Below are positions 23,491 to 32,186 of a stretch of DNA of 56,474 nucleotides, piece by piece. The translations under genes were made by a program, and so were the position numbers. The notes under the pieces are model-generated. The model had not been told where the DNA came from. It saw only the letters and a program-made list of their open reading frames with translations, and made no database searches. Position 1 is the stretch's first letter, and every line of letters starts with the position of its first letter. This stretch comes from Bryobacterales bacterium (GTDB lineage Bacteria > Acidobacteriota > Terriglobia > Bryobacterales > Bryobacteraceae), in the NCBI GenBank assembly GCA_016789785.1, contig JAEUQE010000021.1:1-56474 (forward strand), in the 5' to 3' direction.

Positions 23491-25944
23491 TTACTGCTCG
23501 CTGAGGACTCGAACTGGATCCACTCGCATGGCGCGGCCTGCCGGCAAGGAAGACGCGGCCGCTGCCACCAGCGCCAGCGATAGCGAAGTCAGCAGCATCA
23601 CTGTGGGATCGAGTGCGCTCACTCCATAGATCTGGCTTTGCAGTCCGCGCTGCACAAGCACCGCGCCGGCCATCCCGAACAGCACGCCAGTGCCGGCCAG
23701 CGTAAGCCCTTCCTTCAAAACCAACCAGAAAATGCCGTTCCCGGTAGCACCCAATGCGAGACGAATGCCGATCTCCCGGATACGCATGGACACCAGATAT
23801 GCGAGTACGCCATAGATGCCGATGGCGGTGAGGAACATCGCAACGGCACCAAAGGATGTTGCCAGCATCATTGCCGCGCGCCGCGACGACAGTGACAGCG
23901 CGGTGCGCTCGTCCATCGTTCGTATGTCGAAGAGAGCGAGTTCCGGGTCGATGGACGAGACGCTCCGGCGGATCGCGCCGACTGCTGATCCTCCGCCTGA
24001 CTTCGCCGCCACCACGATCTGCGAAGAGGGCATCTGAACGGCGGGGAAGTAATAAGTGCCCACCGGGCTAGGGGTCCCCATGTCGAGGATTCGCACGTCC
24101 CTCACCACACCCACTACGGTGAAGAACCTTGTGTTCTTGTCCGCCTGTGTGAGGTTCTTAGTATTCGATGGCTGGAAGAATCGTTTGCCGATGGGATCGG
24201 CATTGGGCCAGAAACGCTGTGCCAGGCTTTCGTCAATCATCGCAACGGCAGTTGAGGTCTCGCTATCTCTTTGGTCGAAGTGCCGGCCTCGCATCAGACG
24301 AATGCCCATCGTCTCGAAGTAACCGTCTGATACCCGCACCTGGAACGGCGAGACGAGCGATTCTCCCGGTTTGCCCACATATCCTTCGGGAAGAATCACC
24401 GAATCGCTGGTGTCTCCGCTGAAAGGAATGATGGTTGTTGTACCTGCTGAGGCGACGCCCGGTTGAGCGCGTAGCGTGTCGAGAAGCCTTGCTTGAAAAG
24501 ACCGTAGCGACTCGGGCTTCCCATAGCGTGCCGAGGGTAGCTGCAGACCGGCAGTGGTCACACCTTCGGCGCGAAATCCAGGGTCCACAGCGAGTAACTG
24601 GCGGAAGCTGACTGTCAGCAGGCCCGCTCCCGCGAGCAGGAGGAATCCGAATGCCACTTGTGCCACCACCAGAAATCGGCGCGCAGTTCTGGCGGTTGGG
24701 CCGCTGGTGCCACCGCGGCTTTCCGAACGCAGCGACATGGCGAGATCGGAATGGAACAGCCGGAGTGCTGGCAACAAGCCCATGATGACGCCGACCAGAG
24801 AAGCCACCGCGAGCCCATAAGCGACGCTGACCCAGTCAAGCCGAACCATCATCGAGCGCGGCAATTGCTCAATGCCAATCCAGTCAATCGCCTGCAACAC
24901 GATCCACGAAACAAGCACTCCGAGCGCGCCGCCCGCGACTGCAAGCAGCATGCTCTCCGCCAACAATGCACGCAGTACCTGCCAGTGTCCGGCGCCCAGG
25001 GCCAGCCGGGTCGCGATCTCTTTCGTGCGCAGATTCAGCCGCGCCAGTGACAGATTGAGGAGATTCAGAACGCCGATCAGCAACACGAAGATGGCGCCTG
25101 CCCACAATACATAGAGCATCCTGCGAATGTCACCCACCAGCATCTCTTGCAGGGGTTCCACCGCAGTGTGAAACCCTGCATTCACGAGGACTTCACGCCA
25201 CTCGGGGAAACGTTCCAGGTTCGAACGGTTGAGGGCGTCCACCTGTGATTGCACTTGCGGAACCGATGCGCCGGGCCGAAGGCGGCCGAGGTGAAAGTAG
25301 TTGTTGCTATGACGGCCTTCTGTTTTCTGTTCGCCGCTGAACGCCAGCGGAGTCCAAAGCTGAACTTCGGGGTTGATGAACCGGAACCCCGCCGGCATCA
25401 CGCCGACGATCTCGTGGTCGCGGCCGGAGATCCGCAGTTGTTTGCCGATTGCGGAAGCATCGGCGCCGTAGAGCTGTTGAAACAGTCCATAGCTGAGGAT
25501 GACTTTGCGTTCATTGCCTGGCTCACCTTCCGCCTCGGCGAAGGTTCGGCCCACGGAGGGCGCCACCTGCACCAGTCCAAGGAAGGACGGCGTCACGCGG
25601 TTCACTTCCACGCGTTGCGGCACGCCTTGGATCTCCACTGTGCCGCTGCCCGATTGAAGCAGAGCCTGTTCCTGGAGCGTGGTGATCGCAGTTCGCCGTT
25701 CGAAGTAGTCCACCACGCCGCTGTTGTATGACGTGGCGACTCCGGCATTGGGATAGCGATTGGAAAGGATGACAACCTCATCCCCGCGCGGCACAGGAAT
25801 GGGGCGCAGAAGCACCGAGTTCACGATCGTGAAGATCGCGGTGTTCGCTCCCAGGCACACCGCAAGCGTCAGGGCGGCTGTGGCAGTGAACCCCTTCGCG
25901 TTTCGAATGGAGCGCAGTGCCTGCCGCAAGTCTGTTGGCGTCAT
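23491..25944 (-). CDS. ADOP-type ABC transporter permease (duplicated MacB/FtsX)
   Basis: An 817-residue permease with two MacB-periplasmic-core plus FtsX units: MTPTDLRQALRSIRNAKGFTATAALTLAVCLGANTAIFTIVNSVLLRPI at the start, a first membrane set around residues 280-420 (LYVLWAGAIFVLLIGVLNLLNLSLAR), a second periplasmic region (ALRAQPGVASAGTTTIIPFSGD) and C-terminal spans ending in LRVLSEQ-like PAGRAMRVDPVRVLSEQ. This family is expanded in acidobacteria and is usually orphan, without an ATPase gene beside it, as here. Mechanotransmission or export roles are inferred from MacB. I set the start at ATG 25944, with the usual TDLRQALR.. opening; an upstream frame is unsupported. Confidence 0.85.
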   Translation of the reverse strand: MTPTDLRQALRSIRNAKGFTATAALTLAVCLGANTAIFTIVNSVLLRPIPVPRGDEVVILSNRYPNAGVATSYNSGVVDYFERRTAITTLQEQALLQSGSGTVEIQGVPQRVEVNRVTPSFLGLVQVAPSVGRTFAEAEGEPGNERKVILSYGLFQQLYGADASAIGKQLRISGRDHEIVGVMPAGFRFINPEVQLWTPLAFSGEQKTEGRHSNNYFHLGRLRPGASVPQVQSQVDALNRSNLERFPEWREVLVNAGFHTAVEPLQEMLVGDIRRMLYVLWAGAIFVLLIGVLNLLNLSLARLNLRTKEIATRLALGAGHWQVLRALLAESMLLAVAGGALGVLVSWIVLQAIDWIGIEQLPRSMMVRLDWVSVAYGLAVASLVGVIMGLLPALRLFHSDLAMSLRSESRGGTSGPTARTARRFLVVAQVAFGFLLLAGAGLLTVSFRQLLAVDPGFRAEGVTTAGLQLPSARYGKPESLRSFQARLLDTLRAQPGVASAGTTTIIPFSGDTSDSVILPEGYVGKPGESLVSPFQVRVSDGYFETMGIRLMRGRHFDQRDSETSTAVAMIDESLAQRFWPNADPIGKRFFQPSNTKNLTQADKNTRFFTVVGVVRDVRILDMGTPSPVGTYYFPAVQMPSSQIVVAAKSGGGSAVGAIRRSVSSIDPELALFDIRTMDERTALSLSSRRAAMMLATSFGAVAMFLTAIGIYGVLAYLVSMRIREIGIRLALGATGNGIFWLVLKEGLTLAGTGVLFGMAGAVLVQRGLQSQIYGVSALDPTVMLLTSLSLALVAAAASSLPAGRAMRVDPVRVLSEQ

Positions 25945-26050
25945 CCGATCCTCCCGGGTTCTTCCCAGTGTTTGAACACAGAAGCACGCCGCGGATGGGC
26001 AGCGCACTCGCCATGTGTCTCACTACGGAATCAGGGAGCCGAAGGTTTCA

Positions 26051-28021
26051 CTAATTTTCCAGCGGAAGCCCCAGCGGGTCCACCGGATTGCGGATCTCCA
26101 CCTTGCGCGGCGCACTCCAACGCGCCAGGTCTGCGAGGTCGAAATGCCGCAACGCACCGGGAATTACCTGCTCGAACACGCCACGATGGATCTTCGATCG
26201 CATCACAGACTCGTAGGAACCCAAACCGCCCTCAATCACCGCGCTCTGAATTCTCCGGTCCAGCGCGGTCGCGATGAGACCCGCGGCCCCGGCGGTTTCC
26301 AGAGTGTGCAGCGAGATCTGTGAGCTGTCCACGGTTGGAAGGGATGCGAGATAGCTGACTGCGGCGGAGATGTCCTCGGCGCGCATGGCCACGAGCGGCT
26401 TGCCGAGGAGGATGGCGGTCATGGCGCTGTTGTAGTCACCGAAGTATCGGGACCAGTCTCCGCTGCGGCGCGACGATGCGGGCGCTGTTTCTCCAACGCC
26501 GCGGACATCAATGCTCAACACCACTCGGCCCGCACTGAGATGCTTGCGGACTGCATCCATGGAAGCCGCTTTGCCTCTGCCGTGGACGACAACAACCGCC
26601 GCTTTTCGCCCGGTGCCTTCGGGTTGAAACAGGACGGCAGGGATTTGGATTCCCGGCTCTGTCTTGTAGAGGAGTTTCTGCATACGTGGCCCGCTACCGA
26701 GCGCCTGCACTCGCGGTGGCGTTTCGCGCGGGGCGAACTGAGTGAGCCGCCGGACGTCATCCAGCGATCCAGGTTTCCGTAACGCCTGCATGCGTGCGAG
26801 ATTGATCGAGTAGACGGTCTCGCCACCCAGCGATGTCAGCACCTGACCAGTCTTGGTGCACGCCAACTCACGTTCGGTGCCGATGACCACCTCCTGTTCG
26901 GGAGATGTGTCCTCTTTGCCTTGCAGCCATCGCGTGAACCAGCGGTAGCCGGCTTCGCGCCGCGGCAGCGTGTAGCCGTGACCATCATCTGCTTCCACCA
27001 TGCCGATCTTATCCGCCGCGCCCAGCGAGTCATAGATGCGTTTTCCTTCGGCGAATGTTTCACGCGCGCCTAGAATCGGGAAGAAGTCGCGAATGGCGCT
27101 GAGAATCATGAATGGCTTCGGCGCGAAGGCGAGGACGAAGTCGGGATGGTCATAGGCCGCGCCAAGAAATCCTGGGAAACACTGCTCCGCGTCCTGTGGG
27201 CCGATCGTCTCCAGTAGCTTCCGCCAATTGGTGAGATAGCAAGACGGAGCCGCGACATGGATGCGATCCTCAAGTGACGCGATGTATGAACTGTGCGTGC
27301 CGCCACCCGAATTCCCGGTGATGCCGACACGCTTCGCATCCACTTCCGGCCGCGACAGCAGATAGTCGAGAGCACGCAGCGCATCCCAAATCGTGAACCG
27401 CGCGAAGGCGTCGCCAACAATCAGACTCTGGATTCCCGCCATCGTGTGTTCGGTTGTCGACGCGACGAGCTTCGAAGTACGAAAGTCTTCGTCGTAGAGC
27501 TGAACGCGCTCACCTTGGCCAACCGGATCCCATGCGAGTAGGACGAAACCGCGCCGCGCGAGATTGCCGAGCACGCGTTGCCATGCGTCGTGTGCTTTCG
27601 CGCCGCTCTCATGTCCCAGCGGAAACAGAATCGCCGGATAGGGTGCGCGCCCGCTGGAGGGCACATAAAGATTGGCGGTGACATAGAACTTCGGCTGGCT
27701 CTCAAAGATGACCTTCTCAATCCGATAGCCGTCGCGCTGGATTGTGCCAACCACCTTCGGGTTGAGTGGTGTGCGTTCGGGCATGCCTCCGATGGAGGCG
27801 GTCACCTGGTCGCGAAAGGCCTTGCGGTAGGCGCCCCAATCCGTGGTGGCGCGCACACGGCGGTCACGCTCGGCGAACTTCGACTGAGCGTGGGTCATCA
27901 AATAGCGGTACAGCATTTGGTCGGCATCGCGGCCGTCGTTCAAGGTGCGGTAGAACTCAAGGTCGGCGGCACTTTGAGCGAAGAGAGAAGTGGCGAAGAG
28001 AATAACTGGCAGGAGTCGCAC
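26051..28021 (-). CDS. Exported alpha/beta hydrolase, acetyl-xylan-esterase/dienelactone-hydrolase type
   Basis: A 656-residue protein with a signal peptide (MRLLPVILFATSLFAQS). The first hydrolase unit has PYPAILFPLGHESG, WDPVGQGER and the nucleophile elbow VGITGNSGGGTHSSYI near residues 230-245, followed by EADDGHGYTLPR with a likely catalytic His. A second, shorter C-terminal part (AAVVVVHGRGKAASMDAV, LVLSIDVRGVGETAP-like) resembles another alpha/beta hydrolase core but lacks a clear serine elbow. It may remove acyl groups from polysaccharides or lignocellulose. Start is GTG 28021. It is 106 bases upstream of the ADOP gene on the same strand, in no clear operon. Confidence 0.78.
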   Translation of the reverse strand: MRLLPVILFATSLFAQSAADLEFYRTLNDGRDADQMLYRYLMTHAQSKFAERDRRVRATTDWGAYRKAFRDQVTASIGGMPERTPLNPKVVGTIQRDGYRIEKVIFESQPKFYVTANLYVPSSGRAPYPAILFPLGHESGAKAHDAWQRVLGNLARRGFVLLAWDPVGQGERVQLYDEDFRTSKLVASTTEHTMAGIQSLIVGDAFARFTIWDALRALDYLLSRPEVDAKRVGITGNSGGGTHSSYIASLEDRIHVAAPSCYLTNWRKLLETIGPQDAEQCFPGFLGAAYDHPDFVLAFAPKPFMILSAIRDFFPILGARETFAEGKRIYDSLGAADKIGMVEADDGHGYTLPRREAGYRWFTRWLQGKEDTSPEQEVVIGTERELACTKTGQVLTSLGGETVYSINLARMQALRKPGSLDDVRRLTQFAPRETPPRVQALGSGPRMQKLLYKTEPGIQIPAVLFQPEGTGRKAAVVVVHGRGKAASMDAVRKHLSAGRVVLSIDVRGVGETAPASSRRSGDWSRYFGDYNSAMTAILLGKPLVAMRAEDISAAVSYLASLPTVDSSQISLHTLETAGAAGLIATALDRRIQSAVIEGGLGSYESVMRSKIHRGVFEQVIPGALRHFDLADLARWSAPRKVEIRNPVDPLGLPLEN

Positions 28022-28049
28022 TTGAACAGTCTATCAAGTGGACCCAGCG

Positions 28050-28075
28050 GTGACGTCAGCGCGTGACGTCAGCGC
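28050..28075. repeat. Two tandem 13-nt copies holding TGACGTCA palindromes
   Basis: GTGACGTCAGCGC occurs at 28050-28062 and 28063-28075, each with the exact 8-bp palindrome TGACGTCA. It lies between the exported hydrolase start and the RraA-like gene stop. Two copies of a palindrome in tandem can form a protein site, but could also be a simple duplication. Confidence 0.7.
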
Positions 28076-28108
28076 GGGGCCGCTGTAAAGGGCGGCTGTG
28101 CGGCCGCC

Positions 28109-28756
28109 TCAAATGGAGCCGTACTTCGCGTAGGCGTCTTTCACGGATACGCCCTGCCGCAGTTCGTCCCGCATTCCTGCTTCACGCCGGAATACGTCCT
28201 CGGCAGCTTCCAGAACTTCGATCGTCAGTTCATGCGGAACGATGACGACGCCGTCGGTATCGCCGAATACGAAGTCGTTCGGATGAACCACGGTGAGCCC
28301 GATCTTGACCGGCACCTGATACTCACGAATGTCCCATCTCCCGATGGAACTTGCCGAACATTTGAACTTTGCGAAGACTGGGAACTTCATCGCGTTGATG
28401 AAGTCGACATCGCGTACGCCTCCGTCAATCACGGCTCCGGTGCAACCGCGCTGGCGTGCGGCCGTGGACATGATTTCTCCCCAATGGGCGCAGTCGATAC
28501 TGCCGCCGCAAGACCATACGGAGACGGTGTGCGGGCGGATGCTATCGAGCATTGCGAGACGCGTTTCGGTGTCGTTGTTTGCGGTATTGGCGCAAGGATA
28601 ACCTTGGCCGGTGAAGGCGGGACCGGCGACACGGTCCATAAGAGTGAATGGTGTGATGAAGTGTGGAAGGACCTGCTGGCGGCAACCTTTTTTGTCGAGG
28701 ATATCAGCGATCGCGCCGGTATAAAGCCGTTGGTAGCGGCGGCAGATCTCTTCCAT
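28109..28756 (-). CDS. RraA-like aldolase (4-hydroxy-4-methyl-2-oxoglutarate type fold)
   Basis: A 215-residue protein of the RraA/HMG-aldolase family: YTGAIADILDKKG, VAGPAFTGQGYPC, then SCGGSIDCAHWGEIMSTAARQRGCTGAVIDGGVRDVDFI with the G-G-x-x and D-G-G-V-R-D active-site stretches, and VVHPNDFVFGDTDGVVIVP near 165-183 with the metal Asp. Relatives include bacterial aldolases and the RNase E regulator RraA; in this family the aldolase or oxaloacetate decarboxylase activity is more probable. ATG 28756 is used; a longer frame to 29083 overlaps ruvB. Divergent from ruvB across 73 bases. Confidence 0.78.
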   Translation of the reverse strand: MEEICRRYQRLYTGAIADILDKKGCRQQVLPHFITPFTLMDRVAGPAFTGQGYPCANTANNDTETRLAMLDSIRPHTVSVWSCGGSIDCAHWGEIMSTAARQRGCTGAVIDGGVRDVDFINAMKFPVFAKFKCSASSIGRWDIREYQVPVKIGLTVVHPNDFVFGDTDGVVIVPHELTIEVLEAAEDVFRREAGMRDELRQGVSVKDAYAKYGSI

Positions 28757-28829
28757 GGGATATGGATCTGGCACTGGACCGAGTGTATCAATTGAGCGTA
28801 TCCGCAAGGGCGGCTGGTACCCTATAGGA

Positions 28830-29867
28830 ATGCGTGAGAAAGGCATCGCTTCGGGCGCGCGGCAGCCGGGAGAGCAGCAGTTCGAAGCAGCCCTGAGGCC
28901 GAAGCGGCTGGAAGACTTCACAGGCCAGCCCAAACTGAAAGAAAACCTCGCAATCGCAATCGAAGCGGCGAAACGGCGGGGTGAGGCGATGGACCATGTG
29001 CTGCTGTACGGCCCACCTGGGCTGGGCAAGACCACCTTGGCACACATCATCGCCAACGAACTCGGCGTCGACATTGATCTCACTTCCGGACCGGTGATTC
29101 AGAAGAAGCTCGATCTCACTGGAATGCTCAGTAACGTGCGCGAACGTCAGGTGTTCTTCGTGGACGAGATTCACCGGCTGCTGGCCGATGTGGAAGAGAT
29201 GTTCTACTCCGCGCTGGAGGACTTTCGCGTCGATATCATCGTGGGGCAGGGACCCGCTGCGCGCACGCACTCGCTTCCGATGCCGCGCTTCACGGCGATC
29301 GGAGCGACCACGCGAATGGGCATGATCAGCGCGCCGTTGCGTGGGCGGTTCGGCTTGCTGCTTCGGCTGAATCACTATGATGTTGCCGAACTGCGGGGGA
29401 TTGTGGAGCGTTCCGCCAGCCTGCTGAATGTCACCATTGACCGCGAAGGTTCCGAAGAGGTGGCGCGCCGTAGCCGCGGCACGCCTCGCATTGCGAACCG
29501 GTTGCTGCGCCGTGTGCGTGATTACGCGGAGGTGCGCGCGGAGGGGCATATTGATTTGCAAGTGGCCCGCACCGCGCTCGATATGCTGGAGGTGGACCGC
29601 TACGGCCTTGACGAGATCGACCAGAAAATCATGATGACGGTGCTGGAGAAGTACGGCGGTGGCCCGGTGGGTCTGAACACCATTGCCGCGTCGGTGGATG
29701 AGGAGGGTGACACGATTGAAGAAGTGTACGAGCCGTACCTGATGCAGTTGGGCTTTCTTGATCGCACTCCGCGGGGACGCTGTGCCACTGAGCGGGCGTT
29801 CGATTACTTCGGCGTCACGCGCAAACCGCGGCGTGATACGGCGCAGAGTTCCCTGTTTGACGCATGA
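28830..29867 (+). CDS. ruvB: Holliday junction branch-migration helicase RuvB
   Basis: A 345-residue AAA+ ATPase with the full RuvB pattern: RPKRLEDFTGQPKLKENL, Walker A GPPGLGKTTL at 61-70, Walker B VFFVDEIHRL, GATTRMGMISAPLRGRFG with sensor 1 and the arginine finger, then a C-terminal winged helix (YGGGPVGLNTIAASVDEEGDTIEEVYEPYLMQLGFLDRTPRGR). It drives branch migration of Holliday junctions with RuvA. ATG 28830 gives the standard length; the frame extends to 28755 without similarity. It overlaps folK by 4 bases. ruvA and ruvC are not in the window. Confidence 0.96.
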   Translation: MREKGIASGARQPGEQQFEAALRPKRLEDFTGQPKLKENLAIAIEAAKRRGEAMDHVLLYGPPGLGKTTLAHIIANELGVDIDLTSGPVIQKKLDLTGMLSNVRERQVFFVDEIHRLLADVEEMFYSALEDFRVDIIVGQGPAARTHSLPMPRFTAIGATTRMGMISAPLRGRFGLLLRLNHYDVAELRGIVERSASLLNVTIDREGSEEVARRSRGTPRIANRLLRRVRDYAEVRAEGHIDLQVARTALDMLEVDRYGLDEIDQKIMMTVLEKYGGGPVGLNTIAASVDEEGDTIEEVYEPYLMQLGFLDRTPRGRCATERAFDYFGVTRKPRRDTAQSSLFDA

Positions 29868-30406
29868 AAACCATCTATCTCGGGATTGGAACCAACATCG
29901 GCCGGCGTGAAGCGAATCTGCAGCGGGCCGTCGATTTGCTGGCACAAGAGGGTGTGACTCCGCGGCGCGTCTCGTCGACCTACGAAACGAAGCCGATGTA
30001 CGTCACCGATCAGCCGGTGTTTCTGAACATTGTGGTGGAGGCGGAGACCAACACATTCCCCCGAATCCTCCTCAAGCGGCTGCAGCAGATCGAACGAGCC
30101 ATGGGGCGCAAGAAGATCGTCGACAAAGGGCCACGAGTGATCGACATCGACATTCTGCTCTTCGGGAAGTTCGTGGTTGTCGCGCCGGAGCTGGCCATTC
30201 CGCATCCGCATATGGCCGAGCGCCGTTTCGTGATGGAACCGCTCGCAGAGCTTGCACCGGAATTGCGCCACCCGTTGACGAAACAGAGAATGAAGGAAAT
30301 GTTTGGAAAAGTGATGGATCAGGCTTCGAGGAAAGTGGAGTTTCGGGTGACGCTGCCTGCTCCGGCCGAAACCGGCATCCCGCAAAAGGAAAGCGCGACG
30401 GACTAG
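29864..30406 (+). CDS. folK: 6-hydroxymethyl-7,8-dihydropterin pyrophosphokinase
   Basis: A 180-residue HPPK with N-terminal YLGIGTNIGRREANLQRAVDLL, SSTYETKPMYVTDQPVFLNIVVEAET and the signature GPRVIDIDILLFG (family R-x-I-D-x-D-I-L) near residues 89-101, followed by PHPHMAERRFVMEPLAELAPE. It transfers pyrophosphate from ATP to the pterin in folate synthesis. Its ATG overlaps the ruvB stop by 4 bases, so the two are co-translated. The C-terminal 20 residues are low-complexity and charged. No other folate gene is near. Confidence 0.95.
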   Translation: MKTIYLGIGTNIGRREANLQRAVDLLAQEGVTPRRVSSTYETKPMYVTDQPVFLNIVVEAETNTFPRILLKRLQQIERAMGRKKIVDKGPRVIDIDILLFGKFVVVAPELAIPHPHMAERRFVMEPLAELAPELRHPLTKQRMKEMFGKVMDQASRKVEFRVTLPAPAETGIPQKESATD

Positions 30407-30447
30407 CCGGCGCGCCTTCAGGATTTCGCAACTGGACGGGAAGAAAG

Positions 30448-30747
30448 TTACATCTTCACGCTGTCAACGGTCACGGTGTCGCCAGTCAGCTTGCCGGTGA
30501 TCGTGACCTTGTGGCCGAGGTGATCCATCACCTTCGCCTTGGAAGCTTCGTCGATCTTCAGAACCTTGTCGCCGACGACGAACACGGGCGCAGCGCCCTT
30601 GCCCTTCACGCAACCCTGGACGCACTTCATGTCCTTTTCGGTTGCCGCCGCGTGCTTTGCGCCGCAGCCGGAATCGGAAATCGTGCCCGTCCACTCGGCC
30701 GCAAAAGCCGACAGGGCAAACAGAGAAAGCACAGCGATCTTCTTCAT
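30448..30747 (-). CDS. Small secreted Cys-containing protein (DUF5818-like)
   Basis: A 99-residue protein with a clear signal (MKKIAVLSLFALSAFAAEW) followed by TGTISDSGCGAKHAA, KDMKCVQGCVKGKG, FVVGDKVLKIDEASKAKVMDHLGHKVTITGKL. The order G-T-I-x-D-x-x-C-G, C-V-x-x-C-V, then beta-rich V-T-I-T-G-x-L is common in acidobacterial secreted proteins related to DUF5818. Three cysteines could bind metal or form disulfides. Function unknown. The start at ATG 30747 has GGAG upstream. A promoter with an embedded dyad lies at 30805-30834. Confidence 0.75.
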   Translation of the reverse strand: MKKIAVLSLFALSAFAAEWTGTISDSGCGAKHAAATEKDMKCVQGCVKGKGAAPVFVVGDKVLKIDEASKAKVMDHLGHKVTITGKLTGDTVTVDSVKM

Positions 30748-30804
30748 ATCAGTCTCCTCGGATGATCTGGCTTGCACCGCCGGTGAAGGGGGCAAACAAC
30801 CTTG

Positions 30805-30834
30805 ACTATAGGATAAAGAATCCTACAGCCGCAA
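30805..30834 (-). promoter_or_regulatory. Promoter with embedded dyad, upstream of the small secreted protein
   Basis: Read on the minus strand: -35 TTGCGG (30834-30829), 18-bp spacer, -10 TATAGT (30810-30805). The spacer holds TAGGAT-AAAGA-ATCCTA (30809-30825 on the plus strand), a 6-5-6 inverted repeat touching the -10, where a bound repressor would block polymerase. Leader length to the ATG would be about 50 bases. The -35 matches the consensus only moderately. Confidence 0.45.
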
Positions 30835-30932
30835 CTGGGAATACGACATCCCTCATCGTGCAGATGCCGATTTCGGGCCTTCCGGTGCGAAAAAAGTGAA
30901 TCCTGACTAAATTTTAATGGGATCGAGGCCGG

Positions 30933-32162
30933 CTAGCGGTTCAGCCTCATCACCCGAAAGAGCGGCCGATCCTTTTCCGCAGGGTCCTGGGCGAACACCT
31001 GTTCCGACTTCGTCGCATCATAGTCACGCCACAGCCACGTGAGCGCGACCGGGGCTTCCGCATTGCCGTGCGCGCCGTTGTGCGTACCGCCGCCCCAACT
31101 GAAGTAGAAGTCGTAGCCCATCATCTTGAGCGAGTTCGCCATCTGGATATTCTGCAGAGGCCAGCTTCCGTGGGAGTTCTCGAGATCCATGTTTCCGTCC
31201 TGCAGCCAGGTGCGGATGTTGCGTTTCGCTTCCTTGCGGATCTTGAAGGGATAGGTATTGCCACCCTCGATCTCGCCGGGACGCCATTGAATGCTCGTGA
31301 AGCTGCCGATTCGCGAAAGCACGCGCGAAAACTGATCCGGCTGATGCCAGGCCACGTTGAATGCGCAGATGCCGCCCGACGAGTTTCCCGCAATGCCGCG
31401 GCTGTAGCCGTCCTTGCGGATGTTGAACTTTGCCTGCACTTCCGCGAGGATCTCATCGCGAAGGAATCGGGCGTAGGTGTCATTCACGGTGTCGTACTGG
31501 ATGCTGCGCATACGTTGCGAGCCCTTCATGCCTGGGCTGATGAACACCTGAATCATGACTGGGATCTTCTTCTGATGAACCAGATTGTCGATGACGTTGA
31601 GCGTGCGTGCACCGCTGTTGCGGTCGATGTGGCCCTGACCGTCCTGCCAAACCATCAGCGCCGCGGGCGTGGACGCGTCGTACTGCGCGGGCACGTAGAT
31701 CCAATACTCACTGGTCATCCCGCCGTAGACCTGCGAAGTGTGAATCAGCTTCTCTGAGAGCTTACCCTGCGGAACGCCGGGCTGCTGATACGATTCCGGC
31801 AGGTAGGCAGGCACATCGTTTCGGCCGCCGAAAGGCTTGCCATCTACGATGTAGTGGAAGGCATGCGACGTGCCGGCCTTGAGCTTTGCCACGGTGAACC
31901 ACGTGGGCGTGTTGCCGGCGCGTTCCAGCACTGCTACCTGCTGATCATTCACAAACAGCGTTGGCTTCGAAGCTGCTTCCACCGCCCACACGAAATCGGC
32001 GCCTTCTCCGAACACCGCGGTTCCTTTGCGAATGTCTTCGGCCTTCATGACCTTCGCGAGAGCATCGGCGAACTCCTTTGACGCGGGCTTCCGTGCGAGA
32101 TCGAACACGGGATTGCGCGCGGCCAGCGGTAGACAAAGCAAGAAGCAGACGAAGAAACGCAT
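30933..32162 (-). CDS. Exported esterase, enterochelin-esterase (Fes)/esterase D-like
   Basis: A 409-residue exported protein (signal MRFFVCFLLCLPLAA). An N-terminal domain of about 120 residues (VFGEGADFVWAVEAASKPTLFV, AFHYIVDGKPFGG) is like the Ig/CBM-fold lead domain of Fes. The alpha/beta hydrolase has SEYWIYVPAQYDASTPAALMVWQDGQGH, the nucleophile elbow SRGIAGNSSGGICAFNVAW near residues 265-283, and WGGGTHNGAHG with the catalytic His near 370. It could hydrolyse feruloyl, acetyl or siderophore esters. Start ATG 32162 leaves 24 bases to the divergent hydrolase at 32187, so the two must share a very compact divergent promoter or lie on leaders inside the neighbour. Confidence 0.8.
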   Translation of the reverse strand: MRFFVCFLLCLPLAARNPVFDLARKPASKEFADALAKVMKAEDIRKGTAVFGEGADFVWAVEAASKPTLFVNDQQVAVLERAGNTPTWFTVAKLKAGTSHAFHYIVDGKPFGGRNDVPAYLPESYQQPGVPQGKLSEKLIHTSQVYGGMTSEYWIYVPAQYDASTPAALMVWQDGQGHIDRNSGARTLNVIDNLVHQKKIPVMIQVFISPGMKGSQRMRSIQYDTVNDTYARFLRDEILAEVQAKFNIRKDGYSRGIAGNSSGGICAFNVAWHQPDQFSRVLSRIGSFTSIQWRPGEIEGGNTYPFKIRKEAKRNIRTWLQDGNMDLENSHGSWPLQNIQMANSLKMMGYDFYFSWGGGTHNGAHGNAEAPVALTWLWRDYDATKSEQVFAQDPAEKDRPLFRVMRLNR

Positions 32163-32186
32163 GAGGTTCAGCCTATCATAGAGGTC

